Source: Streptomyces sp. GQFP
GTDB lineage: Bacteria; Actinomycetota; Actinomycetes; Streptomycetales; Streptomycetaceae
Length of the DNA stretch: 64,000 bases
Direction: 5' to 3'
NCBI RefSeq assembly: GCF_021545335.1
Contig: NZ_CP089312.1
Location: 868,001 to 932,000, forward strand
Of this stretch, positions 52,745 to 60,187 are shown piece after piece. Both the position numbers and the translations under genes were made by a program. Within the stretch, counting starts at the first letter, position 1. The number at the start of each line of letters is the position of its first letter. The notes under the pieces are model-generated. The model was not told the origin of the DNA, searched no databases, and saw only the letters and a list, made by a program, of their open reading frames with translations.

Positions 52745-52856
52745 CGGGCTCACCGGCCCTGCCGGCTCACTCGCCCTACCGCGGAGCTGCGTGGACAAGC
52801 GGCCGGTCGTACCGAAGGCGAGGCTCGTCGACCTGTCACGGTGGCCGCGCCCTGAT

Positions 52857-52892
52857 AGCCCTGCCTGCGTAGAGGGAGCTCCCGGCAGGGCT
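52857..52892. terminator. Hairpin terminator between convergent genes
   Basis: Arms AGCCCTGCC (52857-52865) and GGCAGGGCT (52884-52892) with an 18-nt loop that itself contains GGGAGCTCCC. It lies between the convergent enoyl-CoA hydratase and P450 genes. Confidence 0.7.
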
Positions 52893-52933
52893 CATCCCGC
52901 ACCAGCCGGGTCAGCGGCGGCCGGGCGGCGCTG

Positions 52934-54136
52934 TCACCACGAGACGGGCAGTTCTTCGACTCCGTAGACCATCGTGTTCTGCTTGAAGGCTATGTCCTCC
53001 AGCGGAACGGCGATCCGCAGGTCGGGCAGTCGCCTGAAAAGTTCGGGCAGGACGATCTGGAGTTCTGCGCGGGCCAGCGGCTGGCCGAGGCACTGGTGGA
53101 CGCCGTATCCGAACGTGACGTGATGGCGCGCGTTGGCCCGGCCGAGGTCGAGGCCGTCGGGGTCGGCGAAGACCTCCGGGTCACGGTTGGCGACGTGGAG
53201 GGGGACGATCACACCCTCGCCGGCGCGGATGGCGACCTCGCCGACGCGTACGTCTTCGAGGGCGTAGCGGCGCAGTCCGCCGTGCACGATGGCGAGGTAC
53301 CTCAGCAGTTCCTCCACCGCGATCGCGGTCTGGGCCGGGCCGGCGAACAGGTGGGGGATCTGCTCGGGGTGCTGCAGAAGGGTGAGGGTGCTCAGCGCGA
53401 TCATGTTCGCGGTGGTCTCGTGACCGGCGAACAGCAGGAACACCGCCATGTCGGTGGCGTCCCGCTCGGTGACCGTGCCGGCGTCGACGTGCTCGGCGAG
53501 GCCGGTCAGTACATCGTCGCCGGGTTTGCTCCGCTTGGCGGCGATCAGCTGGGACAGGTAGGAGTTGAGCGCATCCCATGAGGTCGTGAACTGCTCCGGC
53601 GTGGTGCCGAGGTCGACGAAGGTCTTCGAGTGGGACTGGAAGAAGTCGTGGTCCTCGTACGGCACGCCGAGCAGGTCGCAGATCACCAGCGAGGGCAGCG
53701 GCAGGGCGAACCGCTCCACGAAGTCCACCGGCGCCGGCGCCCGGGACATCTCGTCGAGGAGTTCTCCCGTCGTCCTGGTGATGGCCGGGCGCAGCGCCTC
53801 GATCCTCTTGACCATGAACTCGCGGGTGAGCGCGCGCCGCATCGTGGTGTGCACGGGCGCGTCGCTGTTGGCGAAGAACCCGGGCGGCAGTGGCGGCATG
53901 TTCTCGCGGGGCGCCGGGAAACCGGCCGACGTCGGGTCGCTGCTGAAGGCGGGGCTGCCGAGCACCGCGCGGGCGTCCTCCCAGCGCGTCACCAACCAGG
54001 GGCTGAGCCTGCCCTCCCAGATGGTGACCCTGGTGATCGGCTGCTCGTCGCGCAGCCGGGAGTACTGGGGCGGCGGGGCGAGCGGAGCGTTCCTCGGTCG
54101 GGTGAGGACGAATTCGGGGGTGGTCGCAGAGCTCAT
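52934..54136 (-). CDS. Cytochrome P450 (third)
   Basis: A 400-aa P450. I-helix FAGHETTA is at 236-243, EELLR at 275-279, and heme loop FGYGVHQCLGQ has Cys349. The ATG at 54136 follows GAAGGGACC. No ferredoxin or reductase gene is adjacent, so it probably uses one of the other two redox pairs. It diverges from a TetR gene across two palindromes, which indicates inducible expression. Confidence 0.96.
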   Translation of the reverse strand: MSSATTPEFVLTRPRNAPLAPPPQYSRLRDEQPITRVTIWEGRLSPWLVTRWEDARAVLGSPAFSSDPTSAGFPAPRENMPPLPPGFFANSDAPVHTTMRRALTREFMVKRIEALRPAITRTTGELLDEMSRAPAPVDFVERFALPLPSLVICDLLGVPYEDHDFFQSHSKTFVDLGTTPEQFTTSWDALNSYLSQLIAAKRSKPGDDVLTGLAEHVDAGTVTERDATDMAVFLLFAGHETTANMIALSTLTLLQHPEQIPHLFAGPAQTAIAVEELLRYLAIVHGGLRRYALEDVRVGEVAIRAGEGVIVPLHVANRDPEVFADPDGLDLGRANARHHVTFGYGVHQCLGQPLARAELQIVLPELFRRLPDLRIAVPLEDIAFKQNTMVYGVEELPVSW

Positions 54137-54154
54137 GAATGGTCCCTTCCACAT

Positions 54155-54203
54155 CCACCTAACGGCGTTAGGTGGTTCTGAGTGGGATCCTAACAGCGTT
54201 AGG
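54155..54203. promoter_or_regulatory. Twin CCTAAC-N3-GTTAGG operators
   Basis: Two palindromes, CCTAACggcGTTAGG within a perfect 21-bp dyad (54155-54175) and CCTAACagcGTTAGG (54189-54203), centres 31 bp apart, between the P450 and TetR starts. They are the clear operator of the TetR protein and a good candidate for regulation of P450 no. 3. Confidence 0.85.
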
Positions 54204-54301
54204 CGCTTCCTGTCAGGGAGGCCATGGGACGGGCCACCGCTGGAGATGACCGATGATGGACGTCTGGTCACGACCAGTGGCGGGCGTGTGGAGGAGGAAC
54301 C

Positions 54302-54946
54302 GTGGGCTCGGTGGCACCGGGGCAGCGTGTGCCCAACCGGCTGGGCGAAGGGGAGCGTCTGCGGCAGGAGATCCTGGACTCCGCGACCCGCATCCTGGAG
54401 GAGTCCGGCCGCGAGGACGCGCTGTCCCTGCGCGGTATCGCCCGCGAGGTGGGCATCGCCGCGCCGAGCATCTACCTGCACTTCAAGAACAAGACGGACC
54501 TGATCTGGGCGGTACTCGACACCGCGTACTCCGCCCTGGCATCCGCCATGGTCGAGGCGGAGCGGTCCGCCGCCGCATCGGACAGGGACGCGTGGGGACA
54601 GCTGTGCGCCGCTGCCGACGCCTACCGCCGGTTCGCCGTCGACAACCCCCGCCGCTACCAGCTCATGTTCAGCCTGGAGCAGCAGGCGTCGGCGGAGCGG
54701 CGCGTCACCGGACATCCGCTCACCCGGGTCCTCCACGCCTGGACCGACGCGGTCGAGAGATACCTGACAGCCGCCTGCCCGGAAAGGCGCGAGGAGGCCG
54801 GGAGACTGGGAATTCTGCTGTGGACCGGCATGCACGGCCAGTTCGCGCTCTGGCACACCCTGCCGCACCCGCACGCCGAGAACGAAGCCGTCCTGGCGGA
54901 GTTGCAGGAGGCGCTGGTGAGAGGACTGCTGCTCCCGTCGGACTGA
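54302..54946 (+). CDS. TetR-family regulator (third P450 locus)
   Basis: A 214-aa TetR protein with HTH at about residues 40-70 (LSLRGIAREVGIAAPSIYLHFKNKTDLIW), preceded by RLGEGERLRQEILDSATRILEESG. It is a clear paralogue of the TetR at 38.3 kb; both share NPRRYxLxF and HPxxRxLxAW in the ligand domain. The GTG start at 54302 follows GAGGAGGAACC. It binds, very likely, the twin CCTAAC palindromes upstream. Confidence 0.93.
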   Translation: MGSVAPGQRVPNRLGEGERLRQEILDSATRILEESGREDALSLRGIAREVGIAAPSIYLHFKNKTDLIWAVLDTAYSALASAMVEAERSAAASDRDAWGQLCAAADAYRRFAVDNPRRYQLMFSLEQQASAERRVTGHPLTRVLHAWTDAVERYLTAACPERREEAGRLGILLWTGMHGQFALWHTLPHPHAENEAVLAELQEALVRGLLLPSD

Positions 54947-55002
54947 CCGCATGACCGCATGACCGTCTGATACGGCGACCGCCGGCAGTCACGGCTTCCG
55001 CG

Positions 55003-55971
55003 TCACGTTCCCTGGCGGGGCTGTGGCTCGCGCAGACCATCAGCCGCGCGTACGCCACGGACCACCGCGGCGACCTCGCGGGCGAACAGCTCGACCGTCT
55101 CCGGCCGCCCGAAGTCGTGGAACCGGACGATGAACAGCTCCACACCGCGCGCGCGTTCCTCCAGGAAGCGCGCGACCAGCTCGTCCGGAGTCCCGGTCAG
55201 CGCGCGGCCCCACGCCCACTCGGGCAGCCGTCGGGAGGTGGCCTCGGCCACCGGCTCGCGTTCAGCACGGGTGGCCGCCAGGCCGACCGCGTACTGCGCA
55301 GAGATCCTGGCGCTCCCGCGCAGCGGCGCCAGTTCCTCCAGGCGGTGGCGCGCCGATCCGACGCAGTTCCACCAGTCCGCGTACCGCGCGACCAGAGGCA
55401 TCGTCAGTTGCCGCCCCGCACCGCCCAGATGCACCGGAATCCTGCCCTGCACGGGGACGGGCAGCCCGTAGGCCCCGCGCAGGGTGAAGTGGCGTCCCAC
55501 GTGGTCGAAGGGGCGCCCGGTCCACATCGCCTCAAGGATCTCCAAGGTCTCCCCGAGCTGCTCCGCGCGCTGCCGTCGGGACGACGTGCCGAGGCCGAAG
55601 CGGGTCAGCTCCTCGTCCACGGATCCCCAGCCGAGGCCCAGGTCGAGCCGGCCGTCGCTGATCTGGTCCACGGTGGCCGCCATTTTCGCCAGCAGGGCCG
55701 GCGGGCGCAGCGGATTGCAGCCGACGAGATGGCCGAGGCGGATCGTGGAGGTCGCGGTGGCCAGGGCGGTCAGCAGCGTCCAGCTCTCCAGGGTGTCGCA
55801 CGGCGGGGCGCCGGGGGTGAGGAGGTGGTCCATGAGCCAGAAGGAGTCGTAGCCGCTGTCCTCGGCCGTCCGCGCGAGCGCGCGCATCGTGGTGACGTCC
55901 GTTCTGAACTGCGGCTGGTAGAGACCGAACTGCGCAGGCCCCGTCGCCTTCGCCTCGGTGTCGTACGTCAT
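55003..55971 (-). CDS. LLM-class F420/flavin-dependent oxidoreductase
   Basis: A 322-aa luciferase-like TIM-barrel protein. FGLYQPQFRTDVTTMRALARTAEDSGYDSFWLMDHLL is typical of actinobacterial F420-dependent members. DQISDGRLDLGLGWGSVDEELTRFGL and IPVHLGGAGRQLTMPLVARYADWWN follow. It starts inside the stop of the thioesterase gene (ATGA overlap). It reduces or oxidises a substrate with F420; the substrate is unknown. Confidence 0.9.
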   Translation of the reverse strand: MTYDTEAKATGPAQFGLYQPQFRTDVTTMRALARTAEDSGYDSFWLMDHLLTPGAPPCDTLESWTLLTALATATSTIRLGHLVGCNPLRPPALLAKMAATVDQISDGRLDLGLGWGSVDEELTRFGLGTSSRRQRAEQLGETLEILEAMWTGRPFDHVGRHFTLRGAYGLPVPVQGRIPVHLGGAGRQLTMPLVARYADWWNCVGSARHRLEELAPLRGSARISAQYAVGLAATRAEREPVAEATSRRLPEWAWGRALTGTPDELVARFLEERARGVELFIVRFHDFGRPETVELFAREVAAVVRGVRAADGLREPQPRQGT

Positions 55972-56600
55972 GGCTGGCCGGGTCGCAGTTGTACGAAGAG
56001 CGCCTCGGCGTCGGCGAGCAGGTCCTCGCCCTCGCGCAGCCGCCCGGAGACGAAGGTCTTGCGGCCGTCGATCCTGTCGATCGTCGCGTCGAGCTGGAGC
56101 TCGCGGTGAACGGGGGTGATCTTACGGTAGTTGACTGTCAGAAATGCGGTACGTGAACCCGGCTGCCCCTGGGTGCTGACGAACGTGCCGAGCAGATCGT
56201 CGAAGAGCAGGGGCAGAAAGCCGCCGTGCACCGCGCCGTTCCCGCCGACATGCTCCGCGCCGAAGGTGACCGTCGCCCGCAGCGACCGGTCGTCCATCGC
56301 CCCGAGGCTGTACCGCACCAACAGCGGGTGGCCCGGCCCGAAGAGCACCGCCGCTGCCACGAACCGCTCGTCTTCCAGGACTTCGTACTGTTCGAGGCGT
56401 TCCACGGTCCGTCGCAGCGAGCCGAGAAGGTCCGCGGTAACCGCGGCGGGCGGAGCGGCGGTCACGACGGCCGACTGGAGCCTTCTCACCGCTTCGACGA
56501 GCGCGCCGAACGCCTGCGCGTCGGGCCCTTGAGTGGCCGGCCGCACGGTCCACGCCGTCGCGCTCCCGGTCTGTCCGTCCTCCACGGGTGCATGTGACAT
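55968..56600 (-). CDS. PaaI/hot-dog-fold thioesterase
   Basis: A 210-aa protein. The C-terminal hot-dog domain has HVGGNGAVHGGFLPLLFDDLLG with the HGG...D pair of PaaI-type acyl-CoA thioesterases and VNYRKITPVHRELQLDATI. An N-terminal extension of about 90 residues is variable. The ATG at 56600 lies 4 nt from a CGTCAGA element (56604). It probably releases CoA from degradation intermediates. Confidence 0.85.
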   Translation of the reverse strand: MSHAPVEDGQTGSATAWTVRPATQGPDAQAFGALVEAVRRLQSAVVTAAPPAAVTADLLGSLRRTVERLEQYEVLEDERFVAAAVLFGPGHPLLVRYSLGAMDDRSLRATVTFGAEHVGGNGAVHGGFLPLLFDDLLGTFVSTQGQPGSRTAFLTVNYRKITPVHRELQLDATIDRIDGRKTFVSGRLREGEDLLADAEALFVQLRPGQP

Positions 56601-56748
56601 GAGCGTCAGATATACCAGTTCTCTTCGATCGCGGCAAACGCGCGCCCCGCTACCACCGCGGGACGCCACTGCCGTCGTGCGGCGGACGGACAGACGGGCA
56701 GACGGGCAGACGGACAGCCAGCAGTCGGTGCCTGGTAGCCGGTGGTCG

Positions 56749-57387
56749 TCACATGGTCTCGGCGGTCTCGGCGGTCTCGGCGGTCGTCTCCGCGGTCCTG
56801 TCCGGATCCAGGTCCGGTTCCGGCCCGGGCCCCGGCTCCGGCGGCTCTTCGGGCCGGTAGGAGACCTTGAGCAGCAGCGCGGCTCCCGCCGTGCCGAGGC
56901 CCGCGGCGAGCAGGGCACTGCCGAGTCCGGCGCGGCGGCGGGGCAGGAAGCGGTCGACCGAGTACCTGCCGTGGCCCAGCGTGGCCAGCGCCACGGCGGC
57001 GCCGGCCACGACCCCGGTGTACTCCCAGCCGCCCTTGAAGACGAAGAACCCCTTGCCACGGTGGTCGGTCCGCCCCGCGACCGCCATCAGACCGACGGCG
57101 GCCGCGGCGGGCAGCGGGTGGGCGACGCCGACGGTGAGGGCCGCCCCGGCGGTCATCTCGGTGGCGGCGGCGAGCCGGGCGTGCACGCCCGCGGGCCTGA
57201 GCCCCAGCGACTCGAACCAGCCCGTGGTGCCGCGCAGTCCGCCCGGGCCCGCGACCTTGTTCCACCCGTGGGCGAAGAGCATCGGTCCCAGGGTGCCGCG
57301 CAGAATCAGCGCGGCGAGGTCGGTTCCTGTTCCCGGGCCGACGGCACGAGGCTGGTGCGACTGGTGCGAGGGAATGGGATCCGTCAT
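56749..57387 (-). CDS. DoxX-family membrane protein
   Basis: A 212-aa membrane protein with about four membrane segments (LRGTLGPMLFAHGWNKV; AAATEMTAGAALTVGVAHPL; GVVAGAAVALATLGHG; SALLAAGLGTAGAALLL). The DoxX-type GWNKVAGPGG segment follows TM1. The C-terminal tail is acidic and ends with a repeated TAET tract encoded by 9-nt repeats, which may be slippage prone. Role is unclear; DoxX proteins take part in quinone-linked redox. It sits in an operon with a SnoaL-like gene. Confidence 0.85.
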   Translation of the reverse strand: MTDPIPSHQSHQPRAVGPGTGTDLAALILRGTLGPMLFAHGWNKVAGPGGLRGTTGWFESLGLRPAGVHARLAAATEMTAGAALTVGVAHPLPAAAAVGLMAVAGRTDHRGKGFFVFKGGWEYTGVVAGAAVALATLGHGRYSVDRFLPRRRAGLGSALLAAGLGTAGAALLLKVSYRPEEPPEPGPGPEPDLDPDRTAETTAETAETAETM

Positions 57388-57417
57388 ACGACGGCCTCCT
57401 GAGATGACATTGATCCG

Positions 57418-57453
57418 CTCATGTCTGGCCGGGCGCTCATGTCTGGCCGGGCC
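57418..57453. repeat. 18-nt tandem duplication at the SnoaL-like stop codon
   Basis: Two adjacent 18-nt copies (57418-57435, 57436-57453; last base differs) cover the stop codon of the SnoaL-like gene and the bases beyond it. The first copy is outside the gene, so the duplication does not change the product. Confidence 0.85.
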
Positions 57454-57892
57454 GCATGAGGACGGGGGTGAACCGCCGCTCCGCGATCTTCCACCCGTCG
57501 GTGGTCCTCACCAGGCGGTCGTCGTAGAAGCCGGCGCCGTTCATGGTGAGCCGACCGTCCGGGGTGGTCAGGAGCACGTCCACGTAGGAGCACGCCGTCA
57601 CCCCGTCGCCGTCCGGCTCGACGCGCTGGTTGGTGATGCGGTGGAGGGTGTGGCCCATGTCCCGGTGCGCCGCTTCCATCCACGCCGTGATGTCCTCGGC
57701 GCGGGTCCACCGCAGGACTTCCCCGGTGGGCATCTTGCCGTAGTCGACCTGACAGTCCTCGGTGAAGCAGGTGCGGAACAACTCCCAGTCACGGCGGTCG
57801 ATTCCGGTGGCGTACCGCACCAGCACTTCGCTGACCTCGGCGGTCACGGCGGGTGGGGCGCTACGGGTTCCGGGGTCGGGTTTACTGTCCAC
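57437..57892 (-). CDS. SnoaL-like / nuclear-transport-factor-2-fold protein
   Basis: A 151-aa NTF2-like protein. VLVRYATGIDRRDWELFRTCFTEDCQVDYG and HRITNQRVEPDGDGVTACSYVDVLL and GAGFYDDRLVRTTDGWKIAERRF match SnoaL_4/ketosteroid-isomerase-like proteins, which often isomerise or hydrate. The GTG at 57892 follows AAGGAAGACACC. It could be a delta-5-3-ketosteroid isomerase analogue, but only the fold is supported. Confidence 0.85.
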   Translation of the reverse strand: MDSKPDPGTRSAPPAVTAEVSEVLVRYATGIDRRDWELFRTCFTEDCQVDYGKMPTGEVLRWTRAEDITAWMEAAHRDMGHTLHRITNQRVEPDGDGVTACSYVDVLLTTPDGRLTMNGAGFYDDRLVRTTDGWKIAERRFTPVLMRPGQT

Positions 57893-57933
57893 GGTGTCTT
57901 CCTTGTCTTCCTTCGTCGCGGGGTCGGGCGTCT

Positions 57934-58725
57934 CTAGGGCATGAGGAGCAGGCCGCCGTCGACGACCACGGTCTGGCCCCGCATGCCGTCCGCGAGGGGG
58001 CTGGCGAGGGCGAGAACCATGCGAGCGACTTCCTCCGTCGACGTCTGGGCACCCGCGGTGCTGACGGCGACGAACTTCTCGGTCTGCTCCGGTGTCGCGT
58101 CCACCAGGACCTCCTGGTTTCCGGGCGTCATGCCCATCTGGCCGGGAGCCACGCAGTTGACGCGGATTCCGCTGCTCATGAGTTCCTTGGCCAGGGTGCG
58201 GGTGTAGCTGATGACTCCGGCCTTGGCGGCGTTGTAGTGGACCATCAGTCCGTCGGCCACCACCGGGGCGATACCCCCGACAGAGGCGATGTTGACGATC
58301 CGACAGGGGGCGTCGGGCCGGTCGAGCATGGCCCGCATGGCCGCCTGGCACATCAGGTGGGTGCCCTTGAGGCCGATGTCGATGACGCGATTCCACTCGT
58401 CTTCCGTGAGCCGGTCGGTGCGGATGACGCTGAAGACGGCGGCGTTGTTGACGAGGATGTCGATCGAACCGAAGGCGTCGACCGTCGCCGCCACGGCACG
58501 GTTCGCGTCCGCGGCCATCCGTACGTCACCCAGCACCATGTCGACGGGCAGCCCCTCGGCATTGAGTTCGGCCTTGGCCTTCACTGCCACAGCTTCCCGG
58601 AAGTCCATGATCATGACAGCGGCGCCCGCGGCGGCCAGCGCCCTGACGATGTCGAGTCCGAGGCCGCGGGCACCACCGGTGACCAGGGCGGCCTTGCCGG
58701 TGAGGTCGATCAGACCAGCGCTCAT
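57934..58725 (-). CDS. SDR-family oxidoreductase
   Basis: A 263-aa SDR with VTGGARGLGLDIVRALAAAGA, ILVNNAA, NIASVGGIAP and HYNAAKAGVI (Tyr/Lys), and a C-terminal GQTVVVDGG. The gene is first of the minus-strand unit ending with the LLM gene (SDR > SnoaL-like > DoxX > thioesterase > LLM), with 41 nt to the SnoaL-like start. Probable hydroxy-ketone oxidoreductase. Confidence 0.92.
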   Translation of the reverse strand: MSAGLIDLTGKAALVTGGARGLGLDIVRALAAAGAAVMIMDFREAVAVKAKAELNAEGLPVDMVLGDVRMAADANRAVAATVDAFGSIDILVNNAAVFSVIRTDRLTEDEWNRVIDIGLKGTHLMCQAAMRAMLDRPDAPCRIVNIASVGGIAPVVADGLMVHYNAAKAGVISYTRTLAKELMSSGIRVNCVAPGQMGMTPGNQEVLVDATPEQTEKFVAVSTAGAQTSTEEVARMVLALASPLADGMRGQTVVVDGGLLLMP

Positions 58726-58878
58726 CAGGGCTCCTCAGGGTTGTCGGACGTAGGGGCGATACGGCGAGAGGCGGCGGCATGCGCCGGGTGCGTACCGCCA
58801 GGCCCAGTCCGGAGGATCCCGCCGGAGACGCGGGGCGTTCCACGCCGGTCTGCGGCGTTGTCGGCGTTCGCCGACGCT

Positions 58879-58980
58879 CCCCCGCGCGGCATCGCGGGGG
58901 GGGGACCGCCGTCGCGTCGCCGCCCTCCTCCGCCTTGCGGCCCGACGCTCCCCCGCGCTCGAACAACCTCGCGCGGGGGA
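58879..58980. terminator. Two related hairpins in the 327-bp gap
   Basis: The gap 58726-59052 between two minus-strand genes has no gene. It contains two hairpins each preceded by GACGCT: CCCCCGCG/CGCGGGGG (58879-58900, 6-nt loop) and TCCCCCGCGC/GCGCGGGGGA (58949-58980, 12-nt loop). They could be terminators downstream of the SDR at 59053 or copies of a small dispersed repeat. Confidence 0.65.
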
Positions 58981-59052
58981 CCCCCATCGCCCCGCTCACC
59001 AGCGTCCATGACACACCGCCGATCTTCTCCGACCCGATCCGCCGGACAGGGC

Positions 59053-59886
59053 CTAGTCCGCGTCGCCGAAGAACATCCCGGCCGAGCGTGCCGTCTTCTC
59101 CACCCGCTCCCGGCGGGCCGCGGTGTCGGCGGCCGCCTGTTCCGGCGTGACGTCCGCGAAGGGGAAGATGTAGGTCGGGCCGCGGCCCAGCTCGCGCAGT
59201 CCGGTGCGGGCGACCTCCTCGGAGGCGAACAGCCCCTCCAGCGTCAGCCCGCTGCGCTCCAGCAGCCGCCGCAGCGCGGGCGTGTCGGTCGCCGGGGCGA
59301 CGAGGCAGGTCACGTCGATCCCATGCGGTCCCAGCTCGGACCAGAGCGACTCCGCGAACGCGATCTCGAACGCCTTGGTCGCCGAGTACACCGCCAGCCG
59401 CGGTCCGCCGCCGAGGCCGGCGCCGGAGGCCATGATCAGGATCCCGCCGCGCCCGCGCTGTTTCATCGCGGTGGCGAAGCGGTGGCAGCAGCCCATCACC
59501 GTCGCGGTGTTGCGCTGGAGCATGCCCAGCCAGTCGTCGATCGGGCAGTCCAGGAAGTACGCGCCGCGCGAATCAGCACCGGCGTTGGAGATGTACAACC
59601 CGACATCGAGGTCGGCCGTCAGGTCGAACAGGCGCTGCGAGGCGTCGCGTTCGGACAGGTCGAGAGCGATCGCACGGGTCTGGATCCCGTGGTCGCGTTC
59701 GAGGCCGGCGGCGAGTTCGTCGAGCAGTGGCTGCCGCCGTGAGACCAGGACGCAGTGCACGCCCTGCTCGGCGAGCATGCGGGCGTAGTCGCGGCCCATG
59801 CCCTCCGACGCGCCCGCGATCACGGCCCAGGGGCCGTACCGCTCCCGTAGCCGCACCCCATCGATCGCGTCTTGCCCAGCGCCCAT
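59053..59886 (-). CDS. SDR-family oxidoreductase
   Basis: A 277-aa SDR of the YqjQ/DltE-like type. WAVIAGASEGMGRDYARML, LYISNAG, LIMASGAGLGGGPRLAVYSATKAFEIAF and VAPATDTPA are visible. The ATG at 59886 is preceded by GAGGAG; a GTG at 59901 is in frame. It is divergent from the double-length acyl-CoA dehydrogenase. A probable keto-reductase. Confidence 0.9.
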   Translation of the reverse strand: MGAGQDAIDGVRLRERYGPWAVIAGASEGMGRDYARMLAEQGVHCVLVSRRQPLLDELAAGLERDHGIQTRAIALDLSERDASQRLFDLTADLDVGLYISNAGADSRGAYFLDCPIDDWLGMLQRNTATVMGCCHRFATAMKQRGRGGILIMASGAGLGGGPRLAVYSATKAFEIAFAESLWSELGPHGIDVTCLVAPATDTPALRRLLERSGLTLEGLFASEEVARTGLRELGRGPTYIFPFADVTPEQAAADTAARRERVEKTARSAGMFFGDAD

Positions 59887-59966
59887 GCCTCGCTCCTCCA
59901 CTGCTACGACAAGCGGCCGAAAGAACCGTCGAGGTCCGTCCCGGCGGCGCGGCCAATGAGTTCTAC

Positions 59967-60103
59967 GGCGTCAGAAGTACACGCCGTCAGAAACGTAGCC
60001 CGAGCGGGAGAGCGAAACAAGACTCGTGCAGAACCAGGCTTTCCAGACCTACAGCGTGGACGCGAACAGATTCCCTTGACATGACGAAGGCGTCAGATAC
60101 GCT
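59967..60103. promoter_or_regulatory. Divergent promoter region with CGTCAGA elements and -35/-10 for the dehydrogenase
   Basis: CGTCAGA occurs at 59969, 59985 and 60091, always as GsCGTCAGA. The third overlaps the probable promoter of the dehydrogenase: -35 TTGACA (60076-60081), 16-bp spacer, -10 TACGCT (60098-60103), with the dyad GTCAG-N5-CTGAC (60093-60107) over the -10. This arrangement would suit repression. The same element occurs in four other intergenic regions of the cluster. Confidence 0.6.
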
Positions 60104-60187
60104 GACCATCACGCAGGTGAGGAGGGGGCTTGCCCTGGGATGCGGGCTCCGCGCCGACCAGCATCCGACACACACCGGGGACACTTG

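Noticed and set aside
52658..52855. A 65-aa frame in the gap before P450 no. 3
   Set aside because: It covers the 26-bp tandem repeat, lacks a ribosome-binding site and has no domain.
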